Part shown: piece after piece, positions 51,975-61,524 of the stretch
Layout: each line of letters begins with the position of its first letter
How positions within the stretch are numbered: position 1 is the first letter of the stretch
Assembly (NCBI RefSeq): GCF_031626875.1
Contig: NZ_JANDMF010000011.1
Location: 49,348-113,347, forward strand
Direction of reading: 5' to 3'
Source: Clostridium sp031626875
GTDB taxonomy: Bacteria > Bacillota > Clostridia > Clostridiales > Clostridiaceae
DNA: 64,000 nucleotides
Made by a program: the position numbers and the translations under genes
Notes under the pieces: generated by a model
What the model saw: the letters and a program-made list of their open reading frames with translations, nothing else
The model's database searches: none
Told to the model about the DNA's origin: nothing

Positions 51975-53906
51975 CTATAATTTAGTAGATACTTTAACAA
52001 CATCGTATATATCCACTATTCCATCTCCATTAATATCAAACCTACTATTCCACAGTATTTCTCCTCTTTTTGAATTATAGAATTGTCCAACTTGACTTAA
52101 ATCAATTATATCTATATTCCCATCAAAATTGATATCTTCATCTTTAAATCCACTTTTTCCTTTATTAATAAATTCTACATTAGATATACTAACATATCCT
52201 TTAATATTCCAATCATATGTTCCCCCAAAATCCCCCAAGGTATTGGGAGTAGTCCTTTCAGGATTAACTTGAAAGTTACTCACACCACTTAAACTTGTGG
52301 TTTTAGCTGCTGAAATTGCTGACACCCCTCCTACAAAGCTGCCATATCCCGGATTAATCCATGTTTGTATACTATATAAAAGTGTACCTGATAATGTTTT
52401 AACAGAGTTAGAGCCTGTATATCTAATTAACTGATAATAATCATAATCCTTCATGTTAGATATGTTTCCACCTGATAAATACACTTCTGCTTCCATTGCA
52501 AAAGAAACAGCCTTTTCAGACCAAAATGGATCAGACGCATACTTTACATTTGCCCCAAGCTTCTTATTTCCTAAAAAGCCTCCAAAATATCTCCAATCTG
52601 AAGTATCTGTATATCCCTTTGATATATAAGCTCTTGCAAATTCCATTACACTAGCTGTTGGCGTGCTATAATAACTAGTATTTTGATCTGTGTTATTATC
52701 TGTTGCATTTAAGCCAAATAAGTTATTTCTATTCATGGCATAATCTGAAGTTCCTCTAGCTGATTCATTCATAGCTACTGATAATGCTAAAAGTGCATTA
52801 ACACCATAAGTTGATTCTGCATCTTTAAAAGCCTGTCCCAGTCCTCTAAGCTTACTTGTTTGTACTGTTTTGTTATTAATATATGAATCTAATTCTGCTG
52901 CAGTATAATTAGTCCTTGTTCTAAAAGGCAAATTATTATAATAATTGTAATAAGGATTATAAAGATTTACAGAATTATTGTGATTTCCATTTTGTAAATC
53001 AGTAGTTAATGTAATCAACCCTTTCGCCATTCCCTGTGAACCATCATAAAAGTAATTGCCATCATAACTGTAATATGTTTGTCCTTCTTTTAAATAACTA
53101 GGAGCTACACCTATAGTTCTCATATTTCCTTTACCTACAGTTGTCATACTTATAGATATAAAATGTTTTAACAATCCATTTGATACTGTATAATAGCTTG
53201 GATTAGTCACTTGACTTATTGGCTGTATTAAAAGATCTCTGTTAGGATATCCACTTCCTCTTACATCTCTATTTATATTTTTATTCATCCAACCTTCATA
53301 TCCAGCAACTAAAACCTTAGCTTCATTTTCTCTATTTTCAATTAGAGGAACTTCACTTATGTATCCATCATGAATATATGTATATGTGCTAGCTAAACTT
53401 AATGTTGAACTAGAATAAACATAAGACAATACATCTCGTCCATAAGTAATAGAATCACTATAAGCTTTCCACACCCTACCAATAGCTTCTGTTGCATATA
53501 CAACTTGCCCACTAGAATCAATTACTGTTGGAGTTATTGAAGCAAGATTAACTGTTAAACTCTCTTTAGCTCCTTGAGCCATCTTTACTGCTTCATCATA
53601 ACTATCTGATTTTCCTACATAAGAATAACTTCCATCACTATACGCTAAAGTAACTTCATAATTGGAATTAGTTTTTGGCACTAATACCTCATAACTTAAT
53701 TTTTCTTTTGCAGCCTCATCTAATTGAACCTTATCTTCACTTGTTGCCATTAGATTTCCATCTGAAGATAAGGATTTTTTTGTCACTGTCTCAACTACTC
53801 TTTTTTCATATTTTTGTCTTGATGTTATATCTGCTGCTTTCACTGAAATATTTGATAAAGATATAACTGATATCAACAAAAAAATTAAATTTTTTCTCAT
53901 ATTCAT
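51975..53906 (-). CDS. Secreted glucosaminidase with C-terminal type I dockerin (copy B)
   Basis: 643 residues, a full-length paralogue of copy A with the same order: signal peptide, YEVTLAYSDGSYSYVG region, glucosaminidase domain (SVAMNESARGTS), linker and dockerin (DINFDGNIDIID and DINGDGIVDIYD). High identity throughout the enzyme part suggests tandem duplication. GGTGGGG lies 5 bases before the ATG; an ATG two codons on is also possible. It lies 30 bp after a transglutaminase-like gene, so the leftward series is probably one operon ending with the cohesin gene. Confidence 0.9.
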   Translation of the reverse strand: MNMRKNLIFLLISVISLSNISVKAADITSRQKYEKRVVETVTKKSLSSDGNLMATSEDKVQLDEAAKEKLSYEVLVPKTNSNYEVTLAYSDGSYSYVGKSDSYDEAVKMAQGAKESLTVNLASITPTVIDSSGQVVYATEAIGRVWKAYSDSITYGRDVLSYVYSSSTLSLASTYTYIHDGYISEVPLIENRENEAKVLVAGYEGWMNKNINRDVRGSGYPNRDLLIQPISQVTNPSYYTVSNGLLKHFISISMTTVGKGNMRTIGVAPSYLKEGQTYYSYDGNYFYDGSQGMAKGLITLTTDLQNGNHNNSVNLYNPYYNYYNNLPFRTRTNYTAAELDSYINNKTVQTSKLRGLGQAFKDAESTYGVNALLALSVAMNESARGTSDYAMNRNNLFGLNATDNNTDQNTSYYSTPTASVMEFARAYISKGYTDTSDWRYFGGFLGNKKLGANVKYASDPFWSEKAVSFAMEAEVYLSGGNISNMKDYDYYQLIRYTGSNSVKTLSGTLLYSIQTWINPGYGSFVGGVSAISAAKTTSLSGVSNFQVNPERTTPNTLGDFGGTYDWNIKGYVSISNVEFINKGKSGFKDEDINFDGNIDIIDLSQVGQFYNSKRGEILWNSRFDINGDGIVDIYDVVKVSTKL

Positions 53907-53935
53907 TTGTTCCCCACCCTTTTATTGATTAATCT

Positions 53936-55219
53936 TTAGTTAGTTAAGCCTAGAGTTTTTGTCTTTTTAATTCCATTTTCATTATATTTTATAATAAGAT
54001 TCGATCCTCTTTTGTACATGTCATCAAAGGCCCCTGAAAATACAAAGATACGCTCCTTCTTTTTGTTTATTGGATTAAATTTATATAAATAATATACTCT
54101 CTTATCAGATGCATCATAATTAAAGTTAAGACAGTATAAATTATTTTTATCTACTTCAATATCAAGAGTGTAATCATTATTATTAACTAAATTCTCATTT
54201 TTTCCTTGTAAGTCTATTGCATAAATAAAGTATTTCTTATTCTTTAAATCAGAATAATACATCTTATCTTCAAATCTTTTAAATTTATAACCATTTTTTA
54301 AGAAATTAAATCTATCATTAAAACAAATTGGATATTCTACCTCGTTCCACTTATGAGGATTTGTCCCACTTTTTAATTCACTACTTGTTACATTGAAATA
54401 CTTATAAATCGCCTCTTCTTCATTACCTTGCCAATCATCCCAAGTTAAATCAAGAAAATAATAGTATCCATCAATAAGAACATAATTCCAAGCATGATTC
54501 ATTTCTTCACTAACAACAACACCAGATTCTATATTGCTATCTCTTAAAAGAAGCTGTGCTGCTTTTGCATATCCATCACAAACTGAAATCCCATTAACTA
54601 ATGCTCCATAGGCTGTATGTTCAATTGATGGTACAGTATTTTTATAATAATTTTCCTTATCATAAGTACAATTTTCAATTATATAATCATGTATTATATA
54701 TTCTTTTTCTAATTCTGTAGTTGCTTTTGATAAGTAATTCTTCTTTATCTCTTGAACTCTATTATTAAACTTAGTTTTCATAGTATCTATGGTTTTATTG
54801 TCATAAATATAATTTACTAAAAGGTTATAGGATACTATCTCTCCAGTTGACTTATCATAAGAAGCATCACAATCAACAGTAACTTCTGAGTAAAAAATTT
54901 CTGGATATTTATCTAAAGTATCATAATAATATTCCATAGGAATCTTATAATCACTTTTATTTTTGAAATATTTTATATAGTTATCTAAATTAATTATAGC
55001 CTGCTTATTCTCTAAACCATCCTTTATCGCTCTCATTATTAACTGTTTTCCTATTGATTCATCTGTTTTGCAACTATAAGATTTAAAATTCTTACTCTGA
55101 AAATTTTTATATCCCATATTTTCATTATATATATCTGAATTTTTAGATACTGCTTTGATATTAACTCCCAAAAAGCTTAAGCAAAATGTGATTAATAAAA
55201 TTCTTGGTATTTTCCCCAT
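53936..55219 (-). CDS. Secreted transglutaminase-like protein without dockerin
   Basis: 427 residues. Signal peptide (about 1-24), helical N-domain, then a transglutaminase-like core with catalytic Cys in GISVCDGYAKAAQ, His in MNHAWNYV and Asp in FLDLTWDD. A beta-rich region follows (about 290-427). It is homologous to the protein encoded at 55318, but stops right where that protein continues into its dockerin. Such domains act as cysteine proteases, amidases or crosslinkers on wall or protein substrates. A GGGGGA site precedes the ATG. Confidence 0.87.
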   Translation of the reverse strand: MGKIPRILLITFCLSFLGVNIKAVSKNSDIYNENMGYKNFQSKNFKSYSCKTDESIGKQLIMRAIKDGLENKQAIINLDNYIKYFKNKSDYKIPMEYYYDTLDKYPEIFYSEVTVDCDASYDKSTGEIVSYNLLVNYIYDNKTIDTMKTKFNNRVQEIKKNYLSKATTELEKEYIIHDYIIENCTYDKENYYKNTVPSIEHTAYGALVNGISVCDGYAKAAQLLLRDSNIESGVVVSEEMNHAWNYVLIDGYYYFLDLTWDDWQGNEEEAIYKYFNVTSSELKSGTNPHKWNEVEYPICFNDRFNFLKNGYKFKRFEDKMYYSDLKNKKYFIYAIDLQGKNENLVNNNDYTLDIEVDKNNLYCLNFNYDASDKRVYYLYKFNPINKKKERIFVFSGAFDDMYKRGSNLIIKYNENGIKKTKTLGLTN

Positions 55220-55317
55220 GATTTTCCCCCTATCATTTTCATGTACATAGTTTATTTTTATCGTAGCAGTATCCTTATAACAAAATTATATTTTTCTCTC
55301 ATTACAAATATAAATAA

Positions 55318-56796
55318 TTATAGTTGTAATGCAATTTTAACAAGATCATATATATCTATAATAGAATCTGAATTAAAATCATAGATTGCCTTATATTCAG
55401 CTGTCCCACTTTTTGCATTGTATACCTCTGCTATAGTAGCTAAGTCTACTATAGAAATTAATCCATCAGCATTTACATCTTCTTTAAAATCTATGGATAA
55501 AACCTTAGTTTTACTCACTCCTCCTTCAGTGTAATCAATAGTAAGATTTGCCCCAGTCTTGTACATATTTTGAATTGAACCATTTATAGTAAAAATAGCT
55601 TTTTCAGATTTATCTGTTAAATTTAATCGATTTACATTATAAAGGTTTTCTGAGGAATTATATGAAATGCGATATAAATTATTTTTATATACTTCAAACT
55701 TTGAAGTAGCCTTATTACTAATTAAAGTTTTATTTTGACCTTGCAAATCCATTGAATATATATAATAATTTTTATTCACATAGTCTGAATAATATAGTTT
55801 ATTCCCAAGTGTTTTATATTCATTTCCATTTCTTAAAAAACTAAATTTAGTATTAGTAGATGCTGGATAGCCTGCTTCATCCCAGACATGAGGGTTTGTC
55901 CCACTTTTCATTTCTGCAGTTGTAGCATTAAAATAAGTATAATCTACATAATCACCTTTATAATCTGGATCATCCCAAGTTAAATCTAGAAAATAATAAT
56001 ATCCATCCATCTTTACATAATTCCATGCATGGTTCATTTCTTGACTTTCTACAATTCCTGCCTCAATCCCACTATCTCTAAGAAATAATCGAGCTGCTTT
56101 TGAATATCCATCACAAACAGCTATTCCATTAACTAAGGAGCCATAAGCAGTATGACTTATATTAGGAACAGTGTTATTGTAGTAATTATCATAGTCATAT
56201 TTAGTATTTTGGATTATGTAATCATGTATTACATATTCTTTTTCTAAAGCTGTAGTTGCCTTTGATACATAATTATTTTTTATCTCCTGAACCTTACTAT
56301 TAAACTTTGTTTTCATAGTGTTTATAGTAGTATTATCATTAGAATAAGTTACAACGAGGTTATATGATGTTATTTCATTAGTTGATGAATTATAATAATA
56401 ACTGCACTGCACACTTAAATTTGGATAAAATAATTCTGGATACTCATATAAAGTATCAAAGTAATACTCCAAAGGAATCTTAGCATCAGTTCTATATTTA
56501 AAATACTGTATATATTGATTTAAATTTATTGTAGTCTGTAAGTTTTCTAGACCTTTTTTAATTTCTCCAATTATTAATTGTTCTCCTGTTGATGCATTAG
56601 CTAGTCCAGTATAAGCATTAAATGATTTTGTTAGAGTAGTTGGATATTCCTTAGAAGTTCTATATTGATCTAAAGACATGGACTCCTTAACAGAATACAC
56701 AACATTTTGGCTACTTGTACTTTCTGCCTTTGCTACTGCAAATGTCATTAAATTAAAAAACAAAACAACTAATAGTAATTTTCCCACCTTTTTCAT
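55318..56796 (-). CDS. Secreted transglutaminase-like protein with C-terminal dockerin
   Basis: 492 residues. Signal peptide (about 1-25), helical N-domain, transglutaminase-like core with GIAVCDGYSKAARL (Cys), MNHAWNYV (His) and FLDLTWDDPD (Asp), a beta region, then a dockerin (about 435-492) with loops DVNADGLISIVD and DFNSDSIIDIYD. The second loop has Ser in place of Gly at position 6. It is the first gene of the leftward dockerin series and divergent from the cohesin gene at 56939. AGGGGGA precedes the ATG. Confidence 0.9.
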   Translation of the reverse strand: MKKVGKLLLVVLFFNLMTFAVAKAESTSSQNVVYSVKESMSLDQYRTSKEYPTTLTKSFNAYTGLANASTGEQLIIGEIKKGLENLQTTINLNQYIQYFKYRTDAKIPLEYYFDTLYEYPELFYPNLSVQCSYYYNSSTNEITSYNLVVTYSNDNTTINTMKTKFNSKVQEIKNNYVSKATTALEKEYVIHDYIIQNTKYDYDNYYNNTVPNISHTAYGSLVNGIAVCDGYSKAARLFLRDSGIEAGIVESQEMNHAWNYVKMDGYYYFLDLTWDDPDYKGDYVDYTYFNATTAEMKSGTNPHVWDEAGYPASTNTKFSFLRNGNEYKTLGNKLYYSDYVNKNYYIYSMDLQGQNKTLISNKATSKFEVYKNNLYRISYNSSENLYNVNRLNLTDKSEKAIFTINGSIQNMYKTGANLTIDYTEGGVSKTKVLSIDFKEDVNADGLISIVDLATIAEVYNAKSGTAEYKAIYDFNSDSIIDIYDLVKIALQL

Positions 56797-56938
56797 AATA
56801 GTTTCCCCCTAGTATTTTTACTTATATTTTATAATATCGTAATTTTTTCAGCAATCCTTAAAGTTTATATATATTTTGTTCGAAAAAAATATATGATGCA
56901 TATTATTTCTATTACAACTAAGGAGGAAATTAAAAATT

Positions 56939-59422
56939 ATGACGAAAAATATTCTTTTTAAAAAGATTTACGTTGCATTTTGTGTATTAATCTTTTTTGC
57001 CCAATTTGCATTTTCTAGTTTACATCCCCTTGCTATTATAAGCACTGGTACAAATAGTTCAGAAGAACTTAATAAAACATATGCTGCAACTTCAAATCAG
57101 ATTTCTTATAGTGTAGCAGGTGCTCCAACAGTAGGAAATACTATAGATATTGCTATTAATATATCATCTATTAGTAACCTCTATGGTGCTTCTGTAGACT
57201 TTCTATATGACACTAGCTTAATTGAAGTTCAAAGCATAACTGTAGGAAACTTATTTGCAGATAAAATATCCTCTCCAACAGTTCAAAAAATAGAAGGTGG
57301 GCAAGCTAATCTTGCTATGACTTTAAGTAGTTCTTCTGATCCTATAAGTGGAAGTGGAACAATTGCTACAATAAAAGCTAAAGTTCTAAAAGCTGGAACT
57401 ATCAATTTAAAAACCACTGATAATTCTAGTCTTTTATCCTTAAGTGGATTTGCTACCTGTGTTAAACTTGCTGATAACCTTAGCAGTAAAATTGCCTATA
57501 CATCTATTGATAATAGTATTACTACAGAAAATCTTGCAGTTATTCTTAAGCAAGGAAAATATCAAAATATAGATACAAAATTAACTTTTTCAGGCACTTG
57601 GATAAAAACTACAGATGGATCTCAACATTATTCATCCACTGCTAACAGTAATCTTTCATTCTCTTTTGAAGGCACTGGTATAAAGCTTTACTCTATTGTT
57701 GCTAATAATAGAGGTATTACAAAAGTTATTATTGATGGGGTTAATTATACTGCTGATGGATACTCTGCTTCTGTTGCATCTGACAAAGTTATTTTTTCAA
57801 AAGATGGCCTAACCTTTGGTAAACATGATGTTCAACTAATAGTAACTAACACTAAAAATGCAGCTTCTACGGGGTACTTCACCTCAATTGATGCTGTGGA
57901 AGTTTTAAACTCTAAACCTCCACTTACTGTTGGTAGGCATGAAAATATTAGTGAAAATTTAACATACTCTGCTAATTGGATAAAGACAACTGATTCCTCT
58001 CAGCATTTTTCAAGCACTAGTAATTCAAAAGTATCATTTTCATTTGAAGGTACTGGAATAAAACTTTATACTATTGCTGCTAATAATAGAGGTATTGCTA
58101 AAATTATTATTGATGGAGTTGCCTATACTGCTGATGGTTATTCTGCAACGGTTATTTCAAAGAAGGTTATTTTTTCAAAAGATGGCCTAGCTCCTGGAAG
58201 ACATGAAGTTGAAATTGTGGTTACTAGTTCAAAAAACACAGCATCTTCTGGTTACTTTGTTTCTATTGATGCTATTGAAATTTTAAGTTCCAAATATATT
58301 TTAAATCCTGGTTCATACCAAAATACTAGTGAAAATTTAAATTATTCCGCAGGTTGGGTAAAGGCAGCAGATTCCTCACAGAATTTTTCAAATATTAATA
58401 ATGCAAAAATTACTTTTTCTTTTGAGGGAACTGGTATAAAACTTTATTCTATTGTTGCTAATAATAGGGGTATTGCTAAGGTATATATTGATGGTATTCC
58501 ATATGATGCTGATGGCTATTCTGCAAGTGTAGTGGCAAACAAAGTTATCTTCTCAAAAGATGATATGCCTGCTGGAAATCATGAGGTTCAAATTGTAGTT
58601 ACTGCTGCAAAAAATCCATCATCTTCTGGCACTTATGTTTCTGTAGATGCTATTGAAATTTTACAAACTAAGCCTACTATAAGTGTTGGTAGATACGAGA
58701 ATACAGATGATGCATTTACTTATTCTACAGGGTGGACAAAGACAACTGATTCTTCTCAACATTTTTCAAATGTTAATAATTCATCAGTTTCATTCTCTTT
58801 CACTGGTACTGGTTTAAAACTTTACTCAATTATTGCTAATAACAGAGGTATTACAAAGGTTATTATTGATGGAGTTAATTATACAGCTGATGGTTATTCT
58901 GCAACTGTAGCTTCTAATAAAGTTATATTTACTAAAGATGATTTAACAGCTGGAAAGCATGATGTTCAAATTGTAGCTACTAATACTAAAAATGCTGCTT
59001 CAACTGGTTACTTTACTTCTATTGATGCAATTGAAATTTTAGATAATCAAACTGTATTTAATGCTGGTAGATATGAAAATACCAATGCAAATTTAGATTA
59101 TTCAGCCAATTGGATAAAGTCAGCTGATTCTTCTCAACATTTTTCAAATGTTGAAAATTCTACACTATCATTCTCCTTTAATGGAACTGGTTTAAAGCTT
59201 TATTCTATTCTTGCTGATAACAGAGGTATTGCTAAAATCTTTATTGATGGAGTTGAATATTCAGCTGATACATATTCTTCAACCATAAAGACCAATCAAC
59301 TTACTTTCACTAAAACAGGATTAACTGCTGGAAAGCATGATGTTCAAATTATGGTTACTAATACTAAAAATGCTGCTTCATCAAATTATTATATCTCTAT
59401 TGATGCTATTGAGGTTATTTAA
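56939..59422 (+). CDS. Secreted cohesin-domain protein with five sugar-binding-like repeats
   Basis: 827 residues. Signal peptide (about 1-43), a cohesin domain (about 47-190; VGNTIDIAINISSISNLYGA, DFLYDTSLIEVQS), then five repeats of about 125 residues with YSxxWIKTTDSSQHFS, SFEGTGIKLYSIVANNRGI, VIIDGVNYTADGYSA and KHDVQIVVTNTKNAAS blocks. These resemble the jelly-roll, carbohydrate-binding-like modules common in clostridial glycosidases. There is no membrane anchor or LPxTG, so it is probably a soluble scaffold that tethers dockerin enzymes to glycans. AAGGAGG precedes the ATG. It has its own terminator. Confidence 0.88.
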   Translation: MTKNILFKKIYVAFCVLIFFAQFAFSSLHPLAIISTGTNSSEELNKTYAATSNQISYSVAGAPTVGNTIDIAINISSISNLYGASVDFLYDTSLIEVQSITVGNLFADKISSPTVQKIEGGQANLAMTLSSSSDPISGSGTIATIKAKVLKAGTINLKTTDNSSLLSLSGFATCVKLADNLSSKIAYTSIDNSITTENLAVILKQGKYQNIDTKLTFSGTWIKTTDGSQHYSSTANSNLSFSFEGTGIKLYSIVANNRGITKVIIDGVNYTADGYSASVASDKVIFSKDGLTFGKHDVQLIVTNTKNAASTGYFTSIDAVEVLNSKPPLTVGRHENISENLTYSANWIKTTDSSQHFSSTSNSKVSFSFEGTGIKLYTIAANNRGIAKIIIDGVAYTADGYSATVISKKVIFSKDGLAPGRHEVEIVVTSSKNTASSGYFVSIDAIEILSSKYILNPGSYQNTSENLNYSAGWVKAADSSQNFSNINNAKITFSFEGTGIKLYSIVANNRGIAKVYIDGIPYDADGYSASVVANKVIFSKDDMPAGNHEVQIVVTAAKNPSSSGTYVSVDAIEILQTKPTISVGRYENTDDAFTYSTGWTKTTDSSQHFSNVNNSSVSFSFTGTGLKLYSIIANNRGITKVIIDGVNYTADGYSATVASNKVIFTKDDLTAGKHDVQIVATNTKNAASTGYFTSIDAIEILDNQTVFNAGRYENTNANLDYSANWIKSADSSQHFSNVENSTLSFSFNGTGLKLYSILADNRGIAKIFIDGVEYSADTYSSTIKTNQLTFTKTGLTAGKHDVQIMVTNTKNAASSNYYISIDAIEVI

Positions 59423-59434
59423 AGGAACTTATAT

Positions 59435-59469
59435 AAAAAGAAGCTGTTGCATATGAACAGCTTCTTTTT
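59435..59469 (+). terminator. Intrinsic terminator of the cohesin scaffold gene
   Basis: AAAAAGAAGCTGTT / AACAGCTTCTTTTT stem with a 7-base loop. Confidence 0.9.
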
Positions 59470-59598
59470 AACATTTATAAATTTCAAATATATATATTCT
59501 TATTACATTCTAAGAAATTAAAAGTTATGTTGGTATATTTTATTTCAAATTGTTGAATTAGGCAGAAAAATAGATTATAATAAAAAAATCATGCTAAC

Positions 59599-59628
59599 AA
59601 GTGGTTATTACGATTGTATTTACCACTT
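59599..59628 (+). other. Hairpin upstream of the WXG100 gene
   Basis: AAGTGGT ... ACCACTT stem, extendable to 13 bp with two mismatches, about 90 bp before the WXG100 start. It has no T-run; it may be an operator or leader structure. Confidence 0.35.
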
Positions 59629-59714
59629 TCTAACTATATTCCCTACAAAAATATTAAAGACTTAAATATTTTTTGAGAAAACCTAGGTGAATTAAAGTAC
59701 AAAGGAGAAATAAT

Positions 59715-60014
59715 ATGGATAACAGACAAATAAGATTAAGTCCAGAAGCTATGGCAACTAGAGCAAGAGAATACAGAGTTGAAGCAGATAATATTGGTAA
59801 TGTAATTCAAAGAATGGAAAGCCTTCTTAATCAATTACAACAAGAATGGGAAGGAAGTTCGAGTGTTGAATTTGCTAACCAATTTGAAAGATTAAAGCCA
59901 AGCTTTAGAGAAGGACAACGCCTAGTTGAAACAATTGCAAAACAATTAGATACAATATCTAGTGCACATCAAGACTTAGACTCAGGTATGGCAGGCCAAA
60001 TTAGATCATTCTAA
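59715..60014 (+). CDS. WXG100-family type VII secretion protein (EsxA/YukE-like)
   Basis: 99 residues, all-helical, with the WEG turn at 45-47 between two long amphipathic helices, the classical WXG100 hairpin. There is no signal peptide. WXG100 proteins are exported as dimers by the FtsK-type ATPase EssC/YukBA, which is not in this window. The usual YxxxD/E export tail is not evident. AAAGGAG precedes the ATG. A terminator directly follows, so this gene may be expressed more strongly than the downstream module. Confidence 0.93.
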   Translation: MDNRQIRLSPEAMATRAREYRVEADNIGNVIQRMESLLNQLQQEWEGSSSVEFANQFERLKPSFREGQRLVETIAKQLDTISSAHQDLDSGMAGQIRSF

Positions 60015-60022
60015 TAATTTTT

Positions 60023-60056
60023 AAAGAGGAATTCCATAAAGGGGTTCCTCTTTTAA
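60023..60056 (+). terminator. Terminator after the WXG100 gene
   Basis: AAAGAGGAA / TTCCTCTTT stem (60023-60031, 60045-60053) followed by T-rich sequence. Readthrough would be needed for downstream genes unless they have their own promoter. Confidence 0.75.
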
Positions 60057-60127
60057 TAAGTACAACAAAACTTAAAAACTTTAATAAATAAATTAATATA
60101 TAATCGTAAAGGAGAGATGAATAAAGC

Positions 60128-60427
60128 ATGAGTACGGCAAGTAAAAGTAATGAGTTGATAGTTCTAGATAATGAATATAGTTATGCTTCAAAAAAATTTA
60201 CTAATTATGCTGATTATTTAAATGAGGCAATTAATGAATATATAAGAGTACTAGAATATGTGATTTCATATGGAATTAATGATGAAAAGATTACTGAAAG
60301 CTTAAATGGATTGCTAAATGAAGTAAAAAGGTATCCAGATGCTATACAAAGTGTATCTCAAGAAATTAGTGAAATTATAAATGAATATTTATCTAAAATT
60401 GATTCTGCAGATAAATTTTTATATTAG
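60128..60427 (+). CDS. Small helical type VII partner protein, 99 aa
   Basis: 99 residues, helical throughout, no signal peptide. The first helix has YASKKFTNYADYLNEAINEY, then a break at YGINDEK and a second helix pair. Size, fold and position before a putative type VII lipase match the small WXG-like/Lap partners that pair with the helical region of LXG-type effectors. The exact family is not recognised. The AAAGGAG site is rather far (13 bases) from the ATG. Confidence 0.65.
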   Translation: MSTASKSNELIVLDNEYSYASKKFTNYADYLNEAINEYIRVLEYVISYGINDEKITESLNGLLNEVKRYPDAIQSVSQEISEIINEYLSKIDSADKFLY

Positions 60428-60442
60428 ACAAAGGAGATCAGT

Positions 60443-60784
60443 ATGGAAATTAAGATAAACATAACTAGTTTGGAAGAGGCAGGAAGAGTTTTAGACAATC
60501 TTGGTAGTAGGTTGAATAAAGCAAATTTTATGTTTGGTAATATGAATTTAATAGAAGAGAGTTCAGGGGTCACATTTACATCTGTAAATGAAGCATATAG
60601 AGAGTTAAAATATATTGAGTCATCTATTGCTGTATTAATTGAAAAAACAAAAATAGTACTTGAAAATACAGGAATTGCTTTTCAAGAAACAGATAATAAT
60701 TTAGCTAAATCAATAACTAACAATTTAAGTATACCAAATAAGGTAAACATTCCAAAATTTAATTACAATAAGCAACCTGAATAG
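60443..60784 (+). CDS. Small helical type VII partner protein, 113 aa
   Basis: 113 residues with two predicted long helices and a Pro/Lys/Asn-rich tail. The opening MEIKINITSLEEAGRVLDNL recalls the DUF3130/TIGR04197-type Lap partners of LXG effectors, though the match is by eye only. There is no signal peptide. AAAGGAG lies 6 bases before the ATG. It is 15 bp after the 99-residue partner and 31 bp before the lipoprotein gene. Confidence 0.65.
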   Translation: MEIKINITSLEEAGRVLDNLGSRLNKANFMFGNMNLIEESSGVTFTSVNEAYRELKYIESSIAVLIEKTKIVLENTGIAFQETDNNLAKSITNNLSIPNKVNIPKFNYNKQPE

Positions 60785-60815
60785 CAAGATGTTTAATTTA
60801 GAAAGAGGTGAAATT

Positions 60816-61517
60816 TTGAGTAAAGTAAAAAAAGGAATGTGTGTATTAGGATTTATTCTATTAATAGGAGGATGTTGGTGGATGAAGGAAAATGTATTTA
60901 TAGACCATACAGAAAGAGCACAAAAGCAGATAGTATCATATCTAGAGAAAAAATATGATAAAAAATTTACAGTTATAAATGTAAAGGGAAAAGAGTTTTT
61001 AGATAATAATAATGTAGACCTTTTTGTTTATCCAGAAGATGGAGATAGAGAAAAAGATAGATTTACTGCAACTAGAAAAAATGGTGATGAAGGATATATT
61101 TTTGAAGATAACTATTTTGAACTTTTAATAAAGGATGAATACCAAGAAAAGGTTCATGAAATAGCAAAGGAATTTTTTCCTGAGTGTAAGGTGAGTGCTT
61201 CTTTTGAAGGTAAGTGTTTTCCTTATGAATTTAATAGCAAATCAACATTACAGGATGTTATAGATAAAGGTGAAGATATAGATTCTCTTATGAGGATATT
61301 TGTGGCACCAACTTTAAGTGGTATAGATGATTTTGATAAAAAAGTAGATTTATTTGTAAAAAAGATGTCAGAAAACAAGTTGCCAACATCAGTAAGCGTT
61401 TTTTATTTGAGTGACCACAATCTTGATTCTGATTTTTATGGAGAATTTAAATATCAGAAAGTCAGATTTATGACAATTAATAAAGATTTAACTATTGAGG
61501 AATATAAGAGGAGTTGA
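60816..61517 (+). CDS. Putative lipoprotein, candidate immunity protein
   Basis: 233 residues. TTG 60816 is chosen because AAAGAGGTG lies 5 bases upstream, giving the N-terminus MSKVKKGMCVLGFILLIGGCWW with a lipobox-like IGGC at the end of the hydrophobic stretch. The remainder is a soluble alpha/beta domain with no recognised family. Directly before the lipase gene (7 bp gap), it is well placed to protect the cell from that enzyme, as lipoprotein immunity proteins do for the Staphylococcus aureus type VII lipase TslA. This role is inferred. Confidence 0.7.
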   Translation: MSKVKKGMCVLGFILLIGGCWWMKENVFIDHTERAQKQIVSYLEKKYDKKFTVINVKGKEFLDNNNVDLFVYPEDGDREKDRFTATRKNGDEGYIFEDNYFELLIKDEYQEKVHEIAKEFFPECKVSASFEGKCFPYEFNSKSTLQDVIDKGEDIDSLMRIFVAPTLSGIDDFDKKVDLFVKKMSENKLPTSVSVFYLSDHNLDSDFYGEFKYQKVRFMTINKDLTIEEYKRS

Positions 61518-61524
61518 GAATTAT

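Noticed and set aside
56797..56938. Spo0A-like TTGTTCGAAAA before the cohesin scaffold gene
   Set aside because: It has an extra base inside the core compared with TGTCGAA; too weak to call.
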